A DNA stretch of 64,000 nucleotides from Nocardioides aurantiacus (GCF_003752505.1 NZ_RKHO01000001.1:2170001-2234000), one strand, 5' to 3'. Counted from the stretch's first letter, positions 22,458-34,819 are shown. Made by a program: numbers and translations. The notes: generated by a model from the letters alone, not told the origin.

Positions 22458-23809
22458 GCGTCGAGGTCCTTGAGGGCTTCCTCCACGGCGCGGTGCATCG
22501 TGGGGTAGGCGTAGATCATCGAGCGCAGCGTCGCCGTCGGGATCTCGGCGTGCACCGCGGTGGTGAGCATGCCCAGGACGTCGCCGCCGGTCGGGCCCAT
22601 CACGGTGGCCCCGACGAGCACGCCGCGGTCGGCGTCCTCGACCACCTTGACCAGGCCCTGCGCGCGGTTGATCCAGCCGCGGGAGTTGGCCGCCATGTCC
22701 TGGGTGCCGACGCGGACGCGGAGGCCGGCGTCGCGGGCCTGCTGCTCGGTCATGCCGACGCCGCCGACCTCGGGGTCGGTGAAGGTCACGTGCGGCACCG
22801 CGCGGTAGTCCGCGCGCGGCGCGTCGTCCTGCGCGAGGACGTCGGCGACGCAGATCGCCGACTGGTACATCGACAGGTGGGTCCAGGCGCCGTGGCCGGC
22901 CACGTCGCCGATGGCCCACAGGCCCTCACCGGCCCGCATCCGGTCGTCGACCTCGATGCTGTGAGCGGCCGGGTCGAGCCCGACGGTCTCCAGGCCGAGG
23001 TCGTCGAAGTTGGGACGGCGACCGGCGGCGACGAGCAGCTTCTCGGCCTCGACGGTCTGGTCGGCCAGCCGGACGCTGAAGCGACCCTCGGCGTAGGACA
23101 CCTGCTGGATGTCGACGTCGGTGAGCACCTGGATGCCCTCGGCGGCGAAGACCGAGCCGAGCAGGTCCCCGGTCTCCGGCTCCTCGGGGCCCAGCAGCCG
23201 GGGGCCCCGCTCGAGCACGGTGATCCGCGTGCCGAACCGGGAGAACGCCTGGGCGAGCTCGGCTCCGATGGGACCGCCACCGATGACGACCATCGACGCC
23301 GGGGCCGACTCGGCGCGCAGCACCTCGCGGTTGGTCCAGTACGGCGTGTCCGCCAACCCGTCGACCGGGGGTGCGCTCGGCGACGTGCCGGGGTTGAGCA
23401 CCACCCCGCGCCGCGCCTCGAACACCTCGCCGCCCACCTCGACGGTGCGCGGACCGCTGAGACGGGCGTGGCCACGGACGAACCGCACGCCGGCGTCCAC
23501 GAGCCGGTCGACGGCGACCTGGTCGTCCCAGCCGTCGGTGGCCTCCTCGCTGATCCGGCGGGCCACCACCGCGAAGTCGGGGCGCACCTCGACGGTGCCG
23601 GCGAGGTCGGGCACCCGTCCGGCCTCGGCGAGCGCGTCGGCCGCCCGGATGATCATCTTGCTCGGGATGCAGCCGTAGTAGGGGCACTCGCCGCCCACGA
23701 GACGCTCGTCGATCCCGACCACGTCGAGACCCGCACCCGCCAGCTGTGTCGCCGTCGCCTCGCCACCGGGGCCGAGCCCCACCACCACCACGTCGCACGT
23801 CGTCGTCAT
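22454..23809 (-). CDS. Pyridine nucleotide-disulfide oxidoreductase family protein
   Basis: This 451-residue flavoprotein is related to lipoamide dehydrogenase and mercuric reductase. It has an N-terminal FAD site VVVVGLGPGGEATATQLAGA, the redox pair in GGECPYYGCIPSK and a second Rossmann site VVIGGGPIGAELAQAFSRFG. It also has the FAD-binding LWAIGDVAG. The C-terminal dimer domain reads YAYPTMHRAVEEAL, where lipoamide dehydrogenases have HaHPT. The catalytic base His is therefore replaced by Tyr, as in mercuric reductases, but the MerA C-terminal cysteine pair is absent. A quinone or unknown disulfide is a likely acceptor. Confidence 0.85.
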   Translation of the reverse strand: MTTTCDVVVVGLGPGGEATATQLAGAGLDVVGIDERLVGGECPYYGCIPSKMIIRAADALAEAGRVPDLAGTVEVRPDFAVVARRISEEATDGWDDQVAVDRLVDAGVRFVRGHARLSGPRTVEVGGEVFEARRGVVLNPGTSPSAPPVDGLADTPYWTNREVLRAESAPASMVVIGGGPIGAELAQAFSRFGTRITVLERGPRLLGPEEPETGDLLGSVFAAEGIQVLTDVDIQQVSYAEGRFSVRLADQTVEAEKLLVAAGRRPNFDDLGLETVGLDPAAHSIEVDDRMRAGEGLWAIGDVAGHGAWTHLSMYQSAICVADVLAQDDAPRADYRAVPHVTFTDPEVGGVGMTEQQARDAGLRVRVGTQDMAANSRGWINRAQGLVKVVEDADRGVLVGATVMGPTGGDVLGMLTTAVHAEIPTATLRSMIYAYPTMHRAVEEALKDLDA

Positions 23810-24435
23810 GCCCGTGAGTCTGGCACCTCGACGGTGGTCGTCACCGCGGTGACCGAGGGCCGTTCGGGCGTCGAGCCGAAGCCGAACCCGGGCTCGGGGG
23901 CGACCGGCGCCAGCGTCCCCAGCTCGTGGCCGCGCCAGCGGCCGACCAGCCCGGTCACGGCGTGCAGGTCGGTGGCGCCGTAGAACTCGCGGCGGCCGTG
24001 GCCGGCGCTCCCCCGCGTGCGCACGCCGCGCAGCGCGACCCGAGCGACGGGGTCGGTCAGGCCCGACCACCACGGGGCGGTGGCGAGGCGGCGCGGGACG
24101 AGCCGCAGCAGCCGGCCCAGCGGCGTACGACGGCCGAGGTCGAGCTGCAGCGAGAGCTCGGGGCCCTCGACGCGCCACGCCCCACCGGAGACCTGCACCG
24201 CCACCGGCCCGATCACCACGCGGTCGAAGCGGTAGGTCAGCGCCACGAAGTCGGCGACGGCGGGGTCGGGAGCCAGCAGCACGCGGGTGCCGTCGGCCTC
24301 GGCCACCATCACGTCGGCGAACGGTCCCAGCGGGCTGCACGGCCAGTGGCCCACCACGACCCGGACGCCGCTGCTCGAGCCGACCCCGGCGATCTGGCCG
24401 GCGAACCGGTGGCGGGTGCGCCCTGCCCGGCTCAC
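23806..24435 (-). CDS. Conserved hypothetical protein
   Basis: This 209-residue protein is not recognised. GTG is chosen because it overlaps the DUF1206 stop by 4 nt. An upstream in-frame ATG would extend it into DUF1206. It contains VVVGHWPCSPLGPFADVMV near the N-terminus and no membrane segment. The ATGA overlap with the next gene shows it belongs to the same coupled run. Confidence 0.65.
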   Translation of the reverse strand: MSRAGRTRHRFAGQIAGVGSSSGVRVVVGHWPCSPLGPFADVMVAEADGTRVLLAPDPAVADFVALTYRFDRVVIGPVAVQVSGGAWRVEGPELSLQLDLGRRTPLGRLLRLVPRRLATAPWWSGLTDPVARVALRGVRTRGSAGHGRREFYGATDLHAVTGLVGRWRGHELGTLAPVAPEPGFGFGSTPERPSVTAVTTTVEVPDSRA

Positions 24436-25235
24436 CGGTCGTGGTGGCGGGCGAGGACCAGGCACCAGGCGCCGAAGCACCACAGGCCCACGCCCACGAG
24501 CGCGATCAGCACGGCGCCGTAGGGCTCCTGGAGCACCTGCTGCAGCGCCTGGTCGAGGCCACCGCCCTTGCCGGAGCGGTGGGTGACGCCGGCGACCACC
24601 GTGAGCAGGCCGACCAGCACCAGGGAGAGCCCCTTGCCGACGTGGCCGACCTGGCCGACCCTCACGAAGGCGGTGCCGAGGTCACCGGCCTGGCCGCGGG
24701 CGGTGATCTCGTCGGTGAAGGCGCGGGTCCAGCCCTTGCGCAGCAGCGTCGCGGCGTACGCCAGGACCCCGAGGCCCGCGAGCGCGACCAGCCACTGCCC
24801 TCCCGGCCAGCCCATCACGGTGGCGGTCCAACCGCCCGACCTCCCCGATCCGGACCCGAGGGCCACCTTGACCGCGGTGAACCCGATGACGGCGTAGACG
24901 ACGGCCTTGCCGATCGAGACGACCCGCTTCCTGGTCCGCTGGTCGCCCTCGTGCCGGTGGCCGAACCCGGCCTCGACCACACGCCAGACGACGAGCAGCA
25001 GCATGCCCAGGGCGACCGCCCACACCATGGTGCGGCCGAACGGCTGGCGGGCCAGGGTGTGGAACGCGCCGTCGGTGCTGGCGTCCTCGTTGGGGCCGCC
25101 GAGGGCGAGCTGGACGCAGAGCCAGCCCAGCAGCAGGTGCACCACGCCGTACGCGACCATCCCGGCCCGGACCAGGTGGTCCATCGAGGTGCTGCGCTCG
25201 GCCTGCTCCCCCAGGGCCTGGACGTCGTCGTTCAC
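24432..25235 (-). CDS. DUF1206 membrane protein
   Basis: This 267-residue protein has six hydrophobic segments arranged as three repeats of a two-helix unit, the hallmark of DUF1206. The repeats begin near residues 20, 105 and 200 (MVAYGVVHLLLGWL, AVVYAVIGFTAVKVAL, GKGLSLVLVGLLTVVAGVT). The function is unknown. It starts with GTG, overlapping the GNAT stop by 4 nt. Confidence 0.8.
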   Translation of the reverse strand: MNDDVQALGEQAERSTSMDHLVRAGMVAYGVVHLLLGWLCVQLALGGPNEDASTDGAFHTLARQPFGRTMVWAVALGMLLLVVWRVVEAGFGHRHEGDQRTRKRVVSIGKAVVYAVIGFTAVKVALGSGSGRSGGWTATVMGWPGGQWLVALAGLGVLAYAATLLRKGWTRAFTDEITARGQAGDLGTAFVRVGQVGHVGKGLSLVLVGLLTVVAGVTHRSGKGGGLDQALQQVLQEPYGAVLIALVGVGLWCFGAWCLVLARHHDR

Positions 25236-26308
25236 GACGTCGCGCCGTCCGGCTGCTCGATCTCCAGGTCGCGGAACCACGACTCGGTGACGTAGTCGGT
25301 GGTCCACCCCATCGAGGTGTAGAGGCCGTCGGCGCCCGTCGGGGAGTCGTCGTCGACCTCGAGCCCGACCCGGTCGCGGCCGCGGCGCGCGGCGTCGGCG
25401 ATCACGGTGTGGAGCAGCGCCTTGGCCACGCCCCGGCCCCGGGCGTCGCGGTGGACGCCGATGTAGTCGACGTAGCTGCCCTCGTGCCCCGCCGGGCCCT
25501 CCGGCAGCACGGTGCTCACCACGGCGCCGGCGGCGAGCTGGCGCCCGTCGACCTCGACGAAGGCCAGCCACCAGTGGTCCCAGCGGTGGCCGGGGTCCTC
25601 GCGCAGCCGCTGCACGAACTCGGGGAAGCTCTCGCGGTAGGAGTTGAAGTGGTCCTCGAAGGAGCTCTCCAGCATCTCGTGCACGATCTGCAGGTCGCCG
25701 GCCACCGGCAGGTCGTTCTCGTGGCTGTCGACCCGGCGGATGGTGACGCCCTCGCGCGGCGCGGGCAGCTCCTCGGCCTCCGAGGGCAGCACCGGTCGCG
25801 ACATCTGCAGCCAGGTGCGGCGCAGCTCGTAGCCGGCGTCGCCGAGCCAGCGGCGCTGCACCTCGTCCTCGGCGAAGGGGCTCGCGTCGAGCCGGGTCGC
25901 GGTGGTAGCGCGCAGCCGGCAGATCTCCGTCGCCTGCTCCGCGACGAAGGCGTACGCCGCCCCGGCGACCCGGTCCTGCGTGGCCCGGTCGAGCCCGCGG
26001 TCGAGGTAGACGTGCAGCATGGTGCGGCCCGCCGCCCGGTCGTGGACCACTACCCAGCCGCGCACGCCGCCCTCGGGGTCGACCAGCACGACCTGCCGAC
26101 GGGTCCAGGACGCGGGCCCGGCGACCTCGGACTCCACCGCCTCGCGGTCCACCGAGGCCGAGCCGGTCCAGGGCCGCTTGTCGGCGGCGCGGAGGTCGAC
26201 CAGCGCACCGAGGTCGTCGAGCTGCGGCAGCCGGGCCGTCCAGCCGTCGGGGAGACCGGCCAACGAGCGCGGGGACGAGGTGGGGTCGGCGGGCTGCGGC
26301 GAGGTCAC
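25232..26308 (-). CDS. Tandem GNAT acetyltransferase
   Basis: This 358-residue protein has two GNAT-like halves. The C-terminal half carries the acetyl-CoA signature VDYIGVHRDARGRGVAKALL and a GLEVDDDSPTGADGLYTSMG motif typical of mycothiol-synthase-like enzymes. The N-terminal half is degenerate. The target is unknown. A -10-like CACAAT lies exactly 6 nt before the GTG, which makes it the likely leaderless head of the five-gene run down to the SseB-like gene. Confidence 0.8.
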   Translation of the reverse strand: MTSPQPADPTSSPRSLAGLPDGWTARLPQLDDLGALVDLRAADKRPWTGSASVDREAVESEVAGPASWTRRQVVLVDPEGGVRGWVVVHDRAAGRTMLHVYLDRGLDRATQDRVAGAAYAFVAEQATEICRLRATTATRLDASPFAEDEVQRRWLGDAGYELRRTWLQMSRPVLPSEAEELPAPREGVTIRRVDSHENDLPVAGDLQIVHEMLESSFEDHFNSYRESFPEFVQRLREDPGHRWDHWWLAFVEVDGRQLAAGAVVSTVLPEGPAGHEGSYVDYIGVHRDARGRGVAKALLHTVIADAARRGRDRVGLEVDDDSPTGADGLYTSMGWTTDYVTESWFRDLEIEQPDGATS

Positions 26309-26314
26309 CGGGGC

Positions 26315-26320
26315 ATTGTG
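26315..26320 (-). promoter_or_regulatory. Leaderless -10 for the GNAT operon
   Basis: CACAAT is 6 nt before the GTG. No Shine-Dalgarno is seen. Confidence 0.4.
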
Positions 26321-26367
26321 CCGGAGTGGTGCCCGGCCGCGCGCGACTCGGGGCCCCGGCGGCGCGT

Positions 26368-27045
26368 TCAGCCGCACAGCGCGAGGAGCTGACGGGCGAC
26401 CGGGTCGCGGCGGGCGGCCGCCCTGCCCGTCGCGTCGCAGGCCACCCGGCCGGTGGTGAAGCGCTCCACGAGCAGCCCGGTGCCCACGACGTCGGCGGCC
26501 GAGCCGTCGGTCGTGCTCGGCGGCCCGCAGACCCGGGCGGTCCAGTCGAAGGGGCGGGCCCGCGTCGCGGCGTACGCCACCACCCGACGGGGGCGCTGCG
26601 CCGCCCGGGACACCTGCAGCCGCGTCGCGAAGGTCTCCGACAGCGGGCCGGTCGACCCGCCCGGGAGGGCCGCTGCCACCCGACGCAGCACGTCCGCGTC
26701 GACGCGGCCGCCGTCGGGGGCCCGCACCCCGGGGCGCAGGTCGAGCACCCGCCGCAGCGTCACGGGCACACGACCCCGTCGGCCCGGCCCGAGGGTGAGC
26801 GGCAGCGCGTAGAGGACCACCCGCGTCCCCCGGCGTACGTCGGTCCGCTCGGTGGGCTCGAACCCGGCGACCGCGCAGGCGGCGACGGTGCCCGACGGGG
26901 AGGACGAGGAGGACGCCGGGTCGGTCGGCCCCTCCCCGGGCCGGTCGGTGCCGGCACACCCGAGCAGCCCGGTCAGCAGCGCCACCACGAGCGCGGCCAC
27001 GAGCGCGGCCGGCAGCGGCCTCGGCCGCGCCGCCCGACCGTGCAC
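26368..27045 (-). CDS. Putative secreted lipoprotein
   Basis: This 225-residue protein of unknown function has an Arg-rich start, a hydrophobic core and a lipobox-like LLGCAG near residue 30, followed by a Ser/Pro/Thr linker. It should be anchored to the outside of the membrane. Three further cysteines lie in the mature part. GTG starts 3 nt after the nusB stop, so it may be the last gene of efp-nusB. Confidence 0.6.
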   Translation of the reverse strand: MHGRAARPRPLPAALVAALVVALLTGLLGCAGTDRPGEGPTDPASSSSSPSGTVAACAVAGFEPTERTDVRRGTRVVLYALPLTLGPGRRGRVPVTLRRVLDLRPGVRAPDGGRVDADVLRRVAAALPGGSTGPLSETFATRLQVSRAAQRPRRVVAYAATRARPFDWTARVCGPPSTTDGSAADVVGTGLLVERFTTGRVACDATGRAAARRDPVARQLLALCG

Positions 27046-27048
27046 CGG

Positions 27049-27459
27049 CTAGGCCTGGCCGACCAGCTGCTCGCGGTCGCGGACGATGTTGCCCAGGACA
27101 CCGTTGACGAAGGCGGGCGACTCGTCGGTGGACAGGTCGCCGACCAGCTTCAGGGCCTCGGAGACCGCGACCGCGTCGGGCACGTCGTCGACGAAGAGGA
27201 TCTCGAAGACGGCCAGGCGCAGCACGTTGCGGTCCACGGCCGGCATCCGCCGCAGCGTCCAGCCCTGGGCGTAGTCGGTGATCACCTCGTCGAGGCGGTG
27301 CCGGTGCTCGTAGACGCCGTCGACCAGCCGCTGGGTGTACTCGTTGACGGGGCCGTTCTCGGCCTGCTCCGCGAGCAGCTCGGCCGCCGGGCGGGAGCGC
27401 ATGTCCGCGGCGTACACCGCGTCGAGCGCCCGCTTGCGGGCCTTGGAGCGGGCTGCCAT
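27049..27459 (-). CDS. nusB: Transcription antitermination factor NusB
   Basis: NusB binds boxA RNA with S10 and helps antitermination in rRNA operons. The 136-residue protein has ARSKARKRALDAVYAADMR at the N-terminus and the conserved LRLAVFEILFVDDVPDAVAV and FVNGVLGNIVRD. Its ATG shares one base with the efp stop (TGATG). Confidence 0.96.
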   Translation of the reverse strand: MAARSKARKRALDAVYAADMRSRPAAELLAEQAENGPVNEYTQRLVDGVYEHRHRLDEVITDYAQGWTLRRMPAVDRNVLRLAVFEILFVDDVPDAVAVSEALKLVGDLSTDESPAFVNGVLGNIVRDREQLVGQA

Positions 27460-28022
27460 CAGGAGCTGACGCGACCCAGGTAGGAGGAGTCGCGGGTGTC
27501 GACCTTGATCCGCTCGCCGGTGGTGATGAACAGCGGGACGCTGACCTGGGCACCGGTCTCCACGGTGGCGGGCTTGGTGCCGCCGGTGGAGCGGTCGCCC
27601 TGCAGGCCGGGCTCGGTGTAGGTGACCTCGAGCTCGACCGAGGCCGGCAGCTCGATGTAGAGGACGCGGCCGTCGTTGGTGGCGACGATCGCCTCCTGGT
27701 TCTCGAGCATGAAGTCGGCTGCGCCGCCCACGATCTCGGGGGCGACCTCGAGCTGGTCGTAGGTGCCGGTGTCCATGAAGACGTAGGACGTGCCGTCGTT
27801 GTAGAGGTACTGCATCGTCCGCTTGTCGACGGAGGCGACCTCGACCTTGACGTCGGCGTTGAAGGTCTTGTCGACCGTCTTGCCCGACTCGATGTTCTTG
27901 ATCTTGGTGCGCACGACCGCGCCGCCCTTGCCGGGCTTGTGGTGCTGGAACCACATGACCTGCCAGAGCTGGCCGTCCAGCTTGAGCACCATGCCGTTCT
28001 TGAGGTCGTTCGTCGTCGCCAT
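27459..28022 (-). CDS. efp: Elongation factor P
   Basis: EF-P relieves ribosome stalling at proline stretches. The 187-residue protein has the three-domain family layout. The loop that reaches the peptidyl-transferase centre is [18 protein letters not shown] (around residues 29-46), with Lys at the tip. The C-terminal [19 protein letters not shown] is standard. No obvious Shine-Dalgarno precedes the ATG, and the leader is about 75 nt. Confidence 0.96.
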   Translation of the reverse strand: MATTNDLKNGMVLKLDGQLWQVMWFQHHKPGKGGAVVRTKIKNIESGKTVDKTFNADVKVEVASVDKRTMQYLYNDGTSYVFMDTGTYDQLEVAPEIVGGAADFMLENQEAIVATNDGRVLYIELPASVELEVTYTEPGLQGDRSTGGTKPATVETGAQVSVPLFITTGERIKVDTRDSSYLGRVSS

Positions 28023-28097
28023 GCGGAGGATCTCGCGTCTCTTCGAGGGGTCGTGGGGGCGCCGGCCCGACCTGGGGTCGCACAGGCACAGCGGCCG

Positions 28098-28103
28098 AGT
28101 CTA
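28098..28103 (-). promoter_or_regulatory. efp -10 element
   Basis: TAGACT lies about 75 nt upstream of the efp ATG. The divergent beta-amylase -10 begins 22 nt away. Confidence 0.45.
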
Positions 28104-28124
28104 GCCCGTGCCCGCTCCGCGACT

Positions 28125-28130
28125 TAGGGT
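28125..28130 (+). promoter_or_regulatory. Leaderless -10 for beta-amylase
   Basis: TAGGGT is 6 nt before the ATG. There is no Shine-Dalgarno. Confidence 0.55.
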
Positions 28131-28136
28131 GGCGCG

Positions 28137-29654
28137 ATGCGCATCGCCCCGTTCTCACGGACGGTCCCCCGGCTCCTGGCCGGGCTCACCGCCGCCGCCC
28201 TCACCACGACCCTGTTCGCGGCCCCCGCGGACGCGGCCCCCGATGGTCCCCGCCCGCCCGGCAACGTCGCGCAGGGCAACCCCGACTTCACCGCCAACGT
28301 GATGGCGCCCCTGAAGGTCACCGACTGGGCCGACTTCCGTCACGACCTCGACGTCGTCGACTCCTACGGCGTCGACGCGGTCAGCGTCGACGTCTGGTGG
28401 GGTGACGTGGAGAAGCGCGACAACCGCTTCGACTGGGCCTACTACGACCGCGTCTTCGCCGAGATCACGCGGGCGGGCCTCGACATCGCGCCGATCCTGT
28501 CCTTCCACCAGTGCGGCGGCAACGTCGGCGACGACTACACCAGCCTGCTGCCGTCGTGGCTGTGGCCGAAGTACGCCGGCCGCTCCTACCGGGGCGTCAA
28601 GATCGGGCCGAACGGCCTGCAGCACCGCAGCGAGCAGGGCAACTACTCCCCCGAGACCGTCTCCGGCTGGGCCGACAACCTGGTCGCCGGGGAGTACCGC
28701 GACTTCACCAAGGCCTTCACCCGCCACTTCGACGGCAGGTTCGGGCGGGACGTGACCGAGGTCAACGTCTCCCTCGGCCCCTCCGGCGAGCTGCGCTACC
28801 CCTCCTACAACAGCCACGACACCGGCTCGGGCTACCCGACGCGTGGCGCGCTGCAGTCCTACTCGCCACTGGCCAAGCAGGACTTCCGCCGCTGGACGTT
28901 GCGCAAGTACGACAACCTGCGCAAGGTCAACCGGGCGTGGGGCACGAGCTTCCGCACCCGCACCCAGATCGCCCCGCCGCGCGACGCCGACGCCTTCTTC
29001 GAGGACGGCACCTACGCGAAGCAGCGCTACGGCACCGACTTCGTCGACTGGTACAACGCCTCGCTCGTGGACCACGGCCGGCGGATGCTGACCACCGTCA
29101 CCCGGGCGCTGGGAGACGGCTTCCGCTACGCCGACATCGGCTACAAGGTGCCCGGCATCCACTGGCAGATGGGCCAGGGCTCGCCGTACCCCCGCGCCAC
29201 GGAGGTCACCACCGGGCTGATCCGGACCAGCGTCGACGAGCAGGCCTGGTCCACCGGGCACGGCTACGCCCGCATCATCGAGCTCGCCGGCCGCGTCCCC
29301 ACCCGTCGCGACGTCAAGATGCACTTCACCGCGCTCGAGATGGACGACAACGACCCCGGGGAGCCGTTCAACGGTCAGCGCCCCTACTCCCTGGCCAAGA
29401 CCCTGGTCGGCTGGATCGGGGACTACGCCGCGCGCGTCGGCACCGACCTCAAGGGCGAGAACGCCCTCAACGGCGGGCTCTACTCCGAGCAGGGCTGGGC
29501 CAACATCCAGGAGGCCTTCGACCGGTGGGGCTACCTCGGCCTGACCGTGCTGCGGATGCAAGACGTCTCCCGCGACGAGGACGAGATCGCCGACTCGCCC
29601 TACCCGCTGCCGATGCAGTGGTACGCCGCGTTCATCGAGCGCCAGCGGGGCTGA
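28137..29654 (+). CDS. Secreted GH14 beta-amylase
   Basis: This 505-residue secreted enzyme would release maltose from starch ends. A signal peptide of about 33 residues ends in an AAPADAAPDG-like site. GH14 motifs are YGVDAVSVDVWWGDVEKRD, LSFHQCGGNVGDD and GLQHRSEQGNYSPETVSGWA. The acid catalyst Glu is in SLGPSGELRYPSYN. The base Glu is in HFTALEMDDND, equivalent to Glu380 of the soybean enzyme. KGENALNGG is also conserved. No C-terminal starch-binding domain is present. It stands alone, divergent from efp. Confidence 0.92.
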   Translation: MRIAPFSRTVPRLLAGLTAAALTTTLFAAPADAAPDGPRPPGNVAQGNPDFTANVMAPLKVTDWADFRHDLDVVDSYGVDAVSVDVWWGDVEKRDNRFDWAYYDRVFAEITRAGLDIAPILSFHQCGGNVGDDYTSLLPSWLWPKYAGRSYRGVKIGPNGLQHRSEQGNYSPETVSGWADNLVAGEYRDFTKAFTRHFDGRFGRDVTEVNVSLGPSGELRYPSYNSHDTGSGYPTRGALQSYSPLAKQDFRRWTLRKYDNLRKVNRAWGTSFRTRTQIAPPRDADAFFEDGTYAKQRYGTDFVDWYNASLVDHGRRMLTTVTRALGDGFRYADIGYKVPGIHWQMGQGSPYPRATEVTTGLIRTSVDEQAWSTGHGYARIIELAGRVPTRRDVKMHFTALEMDDNDPGEPFNGQRPYSLAKTLVGWIGDYAARVGTDLKGENALNGGLYSEQGWANIQEAFDRWGYLGLTVLRMQDVSRDEDEIADSPYPLPMQWYAAFIERQRG

Positions 29655-32722
<3,068 letters not shown>

Positions 32723-32726
<4 letters not shown>

Positions 32727-33445
32727 GCCGGCTTGCGGAGGTAGAGGACCATGCTCTTGCCGATCAGCGGGTTCAGCGCCCGCTCGGCGGCCCGGGTCAG
32801 CACGCTGACGCCGCGGGTCCGCATGATGTCCCAGACCAGGAGCTGGTGGTAGCCGCGCACGAGCGGGTGGCGCTCCTTGGTGGTGCCGACGGCGCACTTG
32901 ATCCACCAGTACGGCGCGTGCAGCGCGTGGGCGTGGTCGGTGCCCTCGTGGACCATGCCGGCGGCCTCGAGCTTGCCGACCAGCTCGGTGCCGGTGTAGA
33001 TCCGGATGTGCCCGCCCTCGTTGGCGTGGTACTCGTCGGAGAGCGCCCAGCAGATCCGCTCGGGCAGCCACCGGGGCACCGTGACGGCCATGGTGCCGCC
33101 GGGGCGCAGCACGCGCACCAGCTCGCGGATGGCGGTCACGTCGTCGGGGATGTGCTCGAGCACCTCGGAGGCCACCACCCGGTCGAACTCGCCGTCGGCG
33201 AACGGCAGGCCCAACGCGTCGCCCTGCTTGGTGTCGGCCTCCGCGCCGGCCGGCACCTCGCCGGCCTCGCGCATCGCGGCGAAGATCTCCGAGACGCCCG
33301 ACAGCTCGTCGGCATCCTGGTCGAGCGCGATCACGTCGGCGCCGCGGCGGTACATCTCGTAGGCGTGGCGTCCTGCGCCGCAGCCCATGTCGATGACCCG
33401 CTCCCCGGGCCGGAGCCCGAGCCGGTCGAAGTCGACGGTCAGCAT
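32723..33445 (-). CDS. SAM-dependent methyltransferase of the GT4 cluster
   Basis: This 240-residue Methyltransf_11-type enzyme has VIDMGCGAGRHAYEMYRRGA (about residues 17-36), IALDQDADELS, DRVVASEVLEHIPDD and VLRPGGTMAVTVPRW. The C-terminal WWIKCAVGT..RHPLVRGYH region is specific to this group. The acceptor is probably a lipid or glycolipid made with the adjacent glycosyltransferase; that is inference. It overlaps the GT4 gene by 7 nt. Confidence 0.8.
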
Positions 33446-34701
33446 CCTGCGTCCTCCTGTGCGTGCTCCGGTCCGGGCGTCCGCGCCCGCACCACGTCCT
33501 CGTACGCCGCGACGGTCGCCTCGGCGACCGCCCGCCAGCTGAACCGCTCCAGCACCCGGCGGCGCCCCGCGGCACCCATCCGGGTCCGGCGGTCGGGGTC
33601 GTCGAGCAGCGCGGCGAGCGCCAGCTCCAGCTCGCCCACGTCACCGGGGGCGACCAGGTCGGCACACTCCCCGTCGGGGCCGACGACCTCGGGGATGGCC
33701 CCGGCGCGGCTGACCACCAGCGGCGTCTCGCAGGCCATCAGCTCGGCCGTCGGCAGCGAGAAACCCTCGTAGAGCGAGGGCACGCAGGCCAGCTCGGCCG
33801 AGCCCATCACCTCGACCAGCTCGGCGTCGCTCAGCCCGTGGACGAACGACACGTGCTCGGCGATCCCGAGGCTCTCCAGCAGCTGCTCGGTGCGGCCGCC
33901 CGGCACCGGGCGGGTGACCAGCAGCAGGTGCACCTCGCGCTCGACGCGGAGCTTGGCGAAGGCCTCGAGCAGCGTCGCGATGCCCTTCATCGGGGCGTCG
34001 GCGCTGGCCATGGCCAGGATCCGTCCCGGCACCCGGGGGGCGGTCGGCGGCACGAAGCCGGCGTCGACGCCCAGCGGGATCACCGTCACGTCGTCGCCGT
34101 CCACGCCGAAGTCGCGCACGATGTCGCGGCGGCTGGACTCCGAGACGGTCACGATGCGCTCGCAGGCCCGGGCCACCGCTCCCTGCATCCGCAGGAAGGA
34201 GTACCACCGGCGCAGCGTCAGCCGGCGCCGACGGCTGGGGGCCGCGGCGAGGTCGACCTCGCGGTCGACGGTGATCGGGTGGTGGATGCTCGTCACCATC
34301 GGCAGCAGCCGCTGCACGTCGAGCATGCCGTGGCCGAGCGTCTGGTTGTCGTGCACGACGTCGAAGTCGGCGACGCGCTCGGCCAGCACCCGTGCCACCC
34401 GGCGGCTGAAGGTGCGCGGCTCGGGGAACCCGGCCGTCCACATCTCCAGCACCTCGCTGACGTCGACCAGGTCGCGCAGCTCCGAGGGCCGCGGCGTGCG
34501 GAACGGGTCGGGCTCGCGGTAGAGGTCCAGGCTGGGCACCGCGGTCAGCCGCACCCCCGGGTCGAGCTCGGGGTAGGGCTGGCCGGAGAAGACCTCCACG
34601 CTGTGGCCCAGGGCGACCAGCTCACGGCTGAGGTGCCGGACGTAGACCCCCTGGCCGCCGACGTGCGGCTTGCTGCGGTAGGACGTCAACGCGATGCGCA
34701 C
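33439..34701 (-). CDS. GT4-family glycosyltransferase
   Basis: This 420-residue retaining glycosyltransferase of GT-B fold has SKPHVGGQGVYVRHLSRELV at the N-terminus and VHDNQTLGHGML. The nucleotide-sugar domain carries VTVIPLGVDAGFVPP, the EX7E-type PSLYEGFSLPTAELMACETP and VVSRAGAIPEVVG. GTG is preceded by AAGGAGG 9 nt away. It heads a three-gene overlapping unit. Confidence 0.88.
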   Translation of the reverse strand: MRIALTSYRSKPHVGGQGVYVRHLSRELVALGHSVEVFSGQPYPELDPGVRLTAVPSLDLYREPDPFRTPRPSELRDLVDVSEVLEMWTAGFPEPRTFSRRVARVLAERVADFDVVHDNQTLGHGMLDVQRLLPMVTSIHHPITVDREVDLAAAPSRRRRLTLRRWYSFLRMQGAVARACERIVTVSESSRRDIVRDFGVDGDDVTVIPLGVDAGFVPPTAPRVPGRILAMASADAPMKGIATLLEAFAKLRVEREVHLLLVTRPVPGGRTEQLLESLGIAEHVSFVHGLSDAELVEVMGSAELACVPSLYEGFSLPTAELMACETPLVVSRAGAIPEVVGPDGECADLVAPGDVGELELALAALLDDPDRRTRMGAAGRRRVLERFSWRAVAEATVAAYEDVVRARTPGPEHAQEDAGC

Positions 34702-34735
34702 GAAGGGAGCCTCCTTGGGCGGTGAGGGCGGGGCG

Positions 34736-34741
34736 AGCGTA
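34736..34741 (-). promoter_or_regulatory. -10 element of the GT4 unit
   Basis: TACGCT lies about 35 nt before the GTG, leaving a short leader with a strong Shine-Dalgarno. The remainder of the 118-nt gap between the GT4 and FNR-like genes shows nothing else. Confidence 0.4.
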
Positions 34742-34819
34742 ACTGAACGCGTGTCGATAGCCGGACGGCGGTCTCGGGCCCGTCGAGCCCGGGTCCCCGC
34801 CGGCCGAGCGCGTCGAGAC

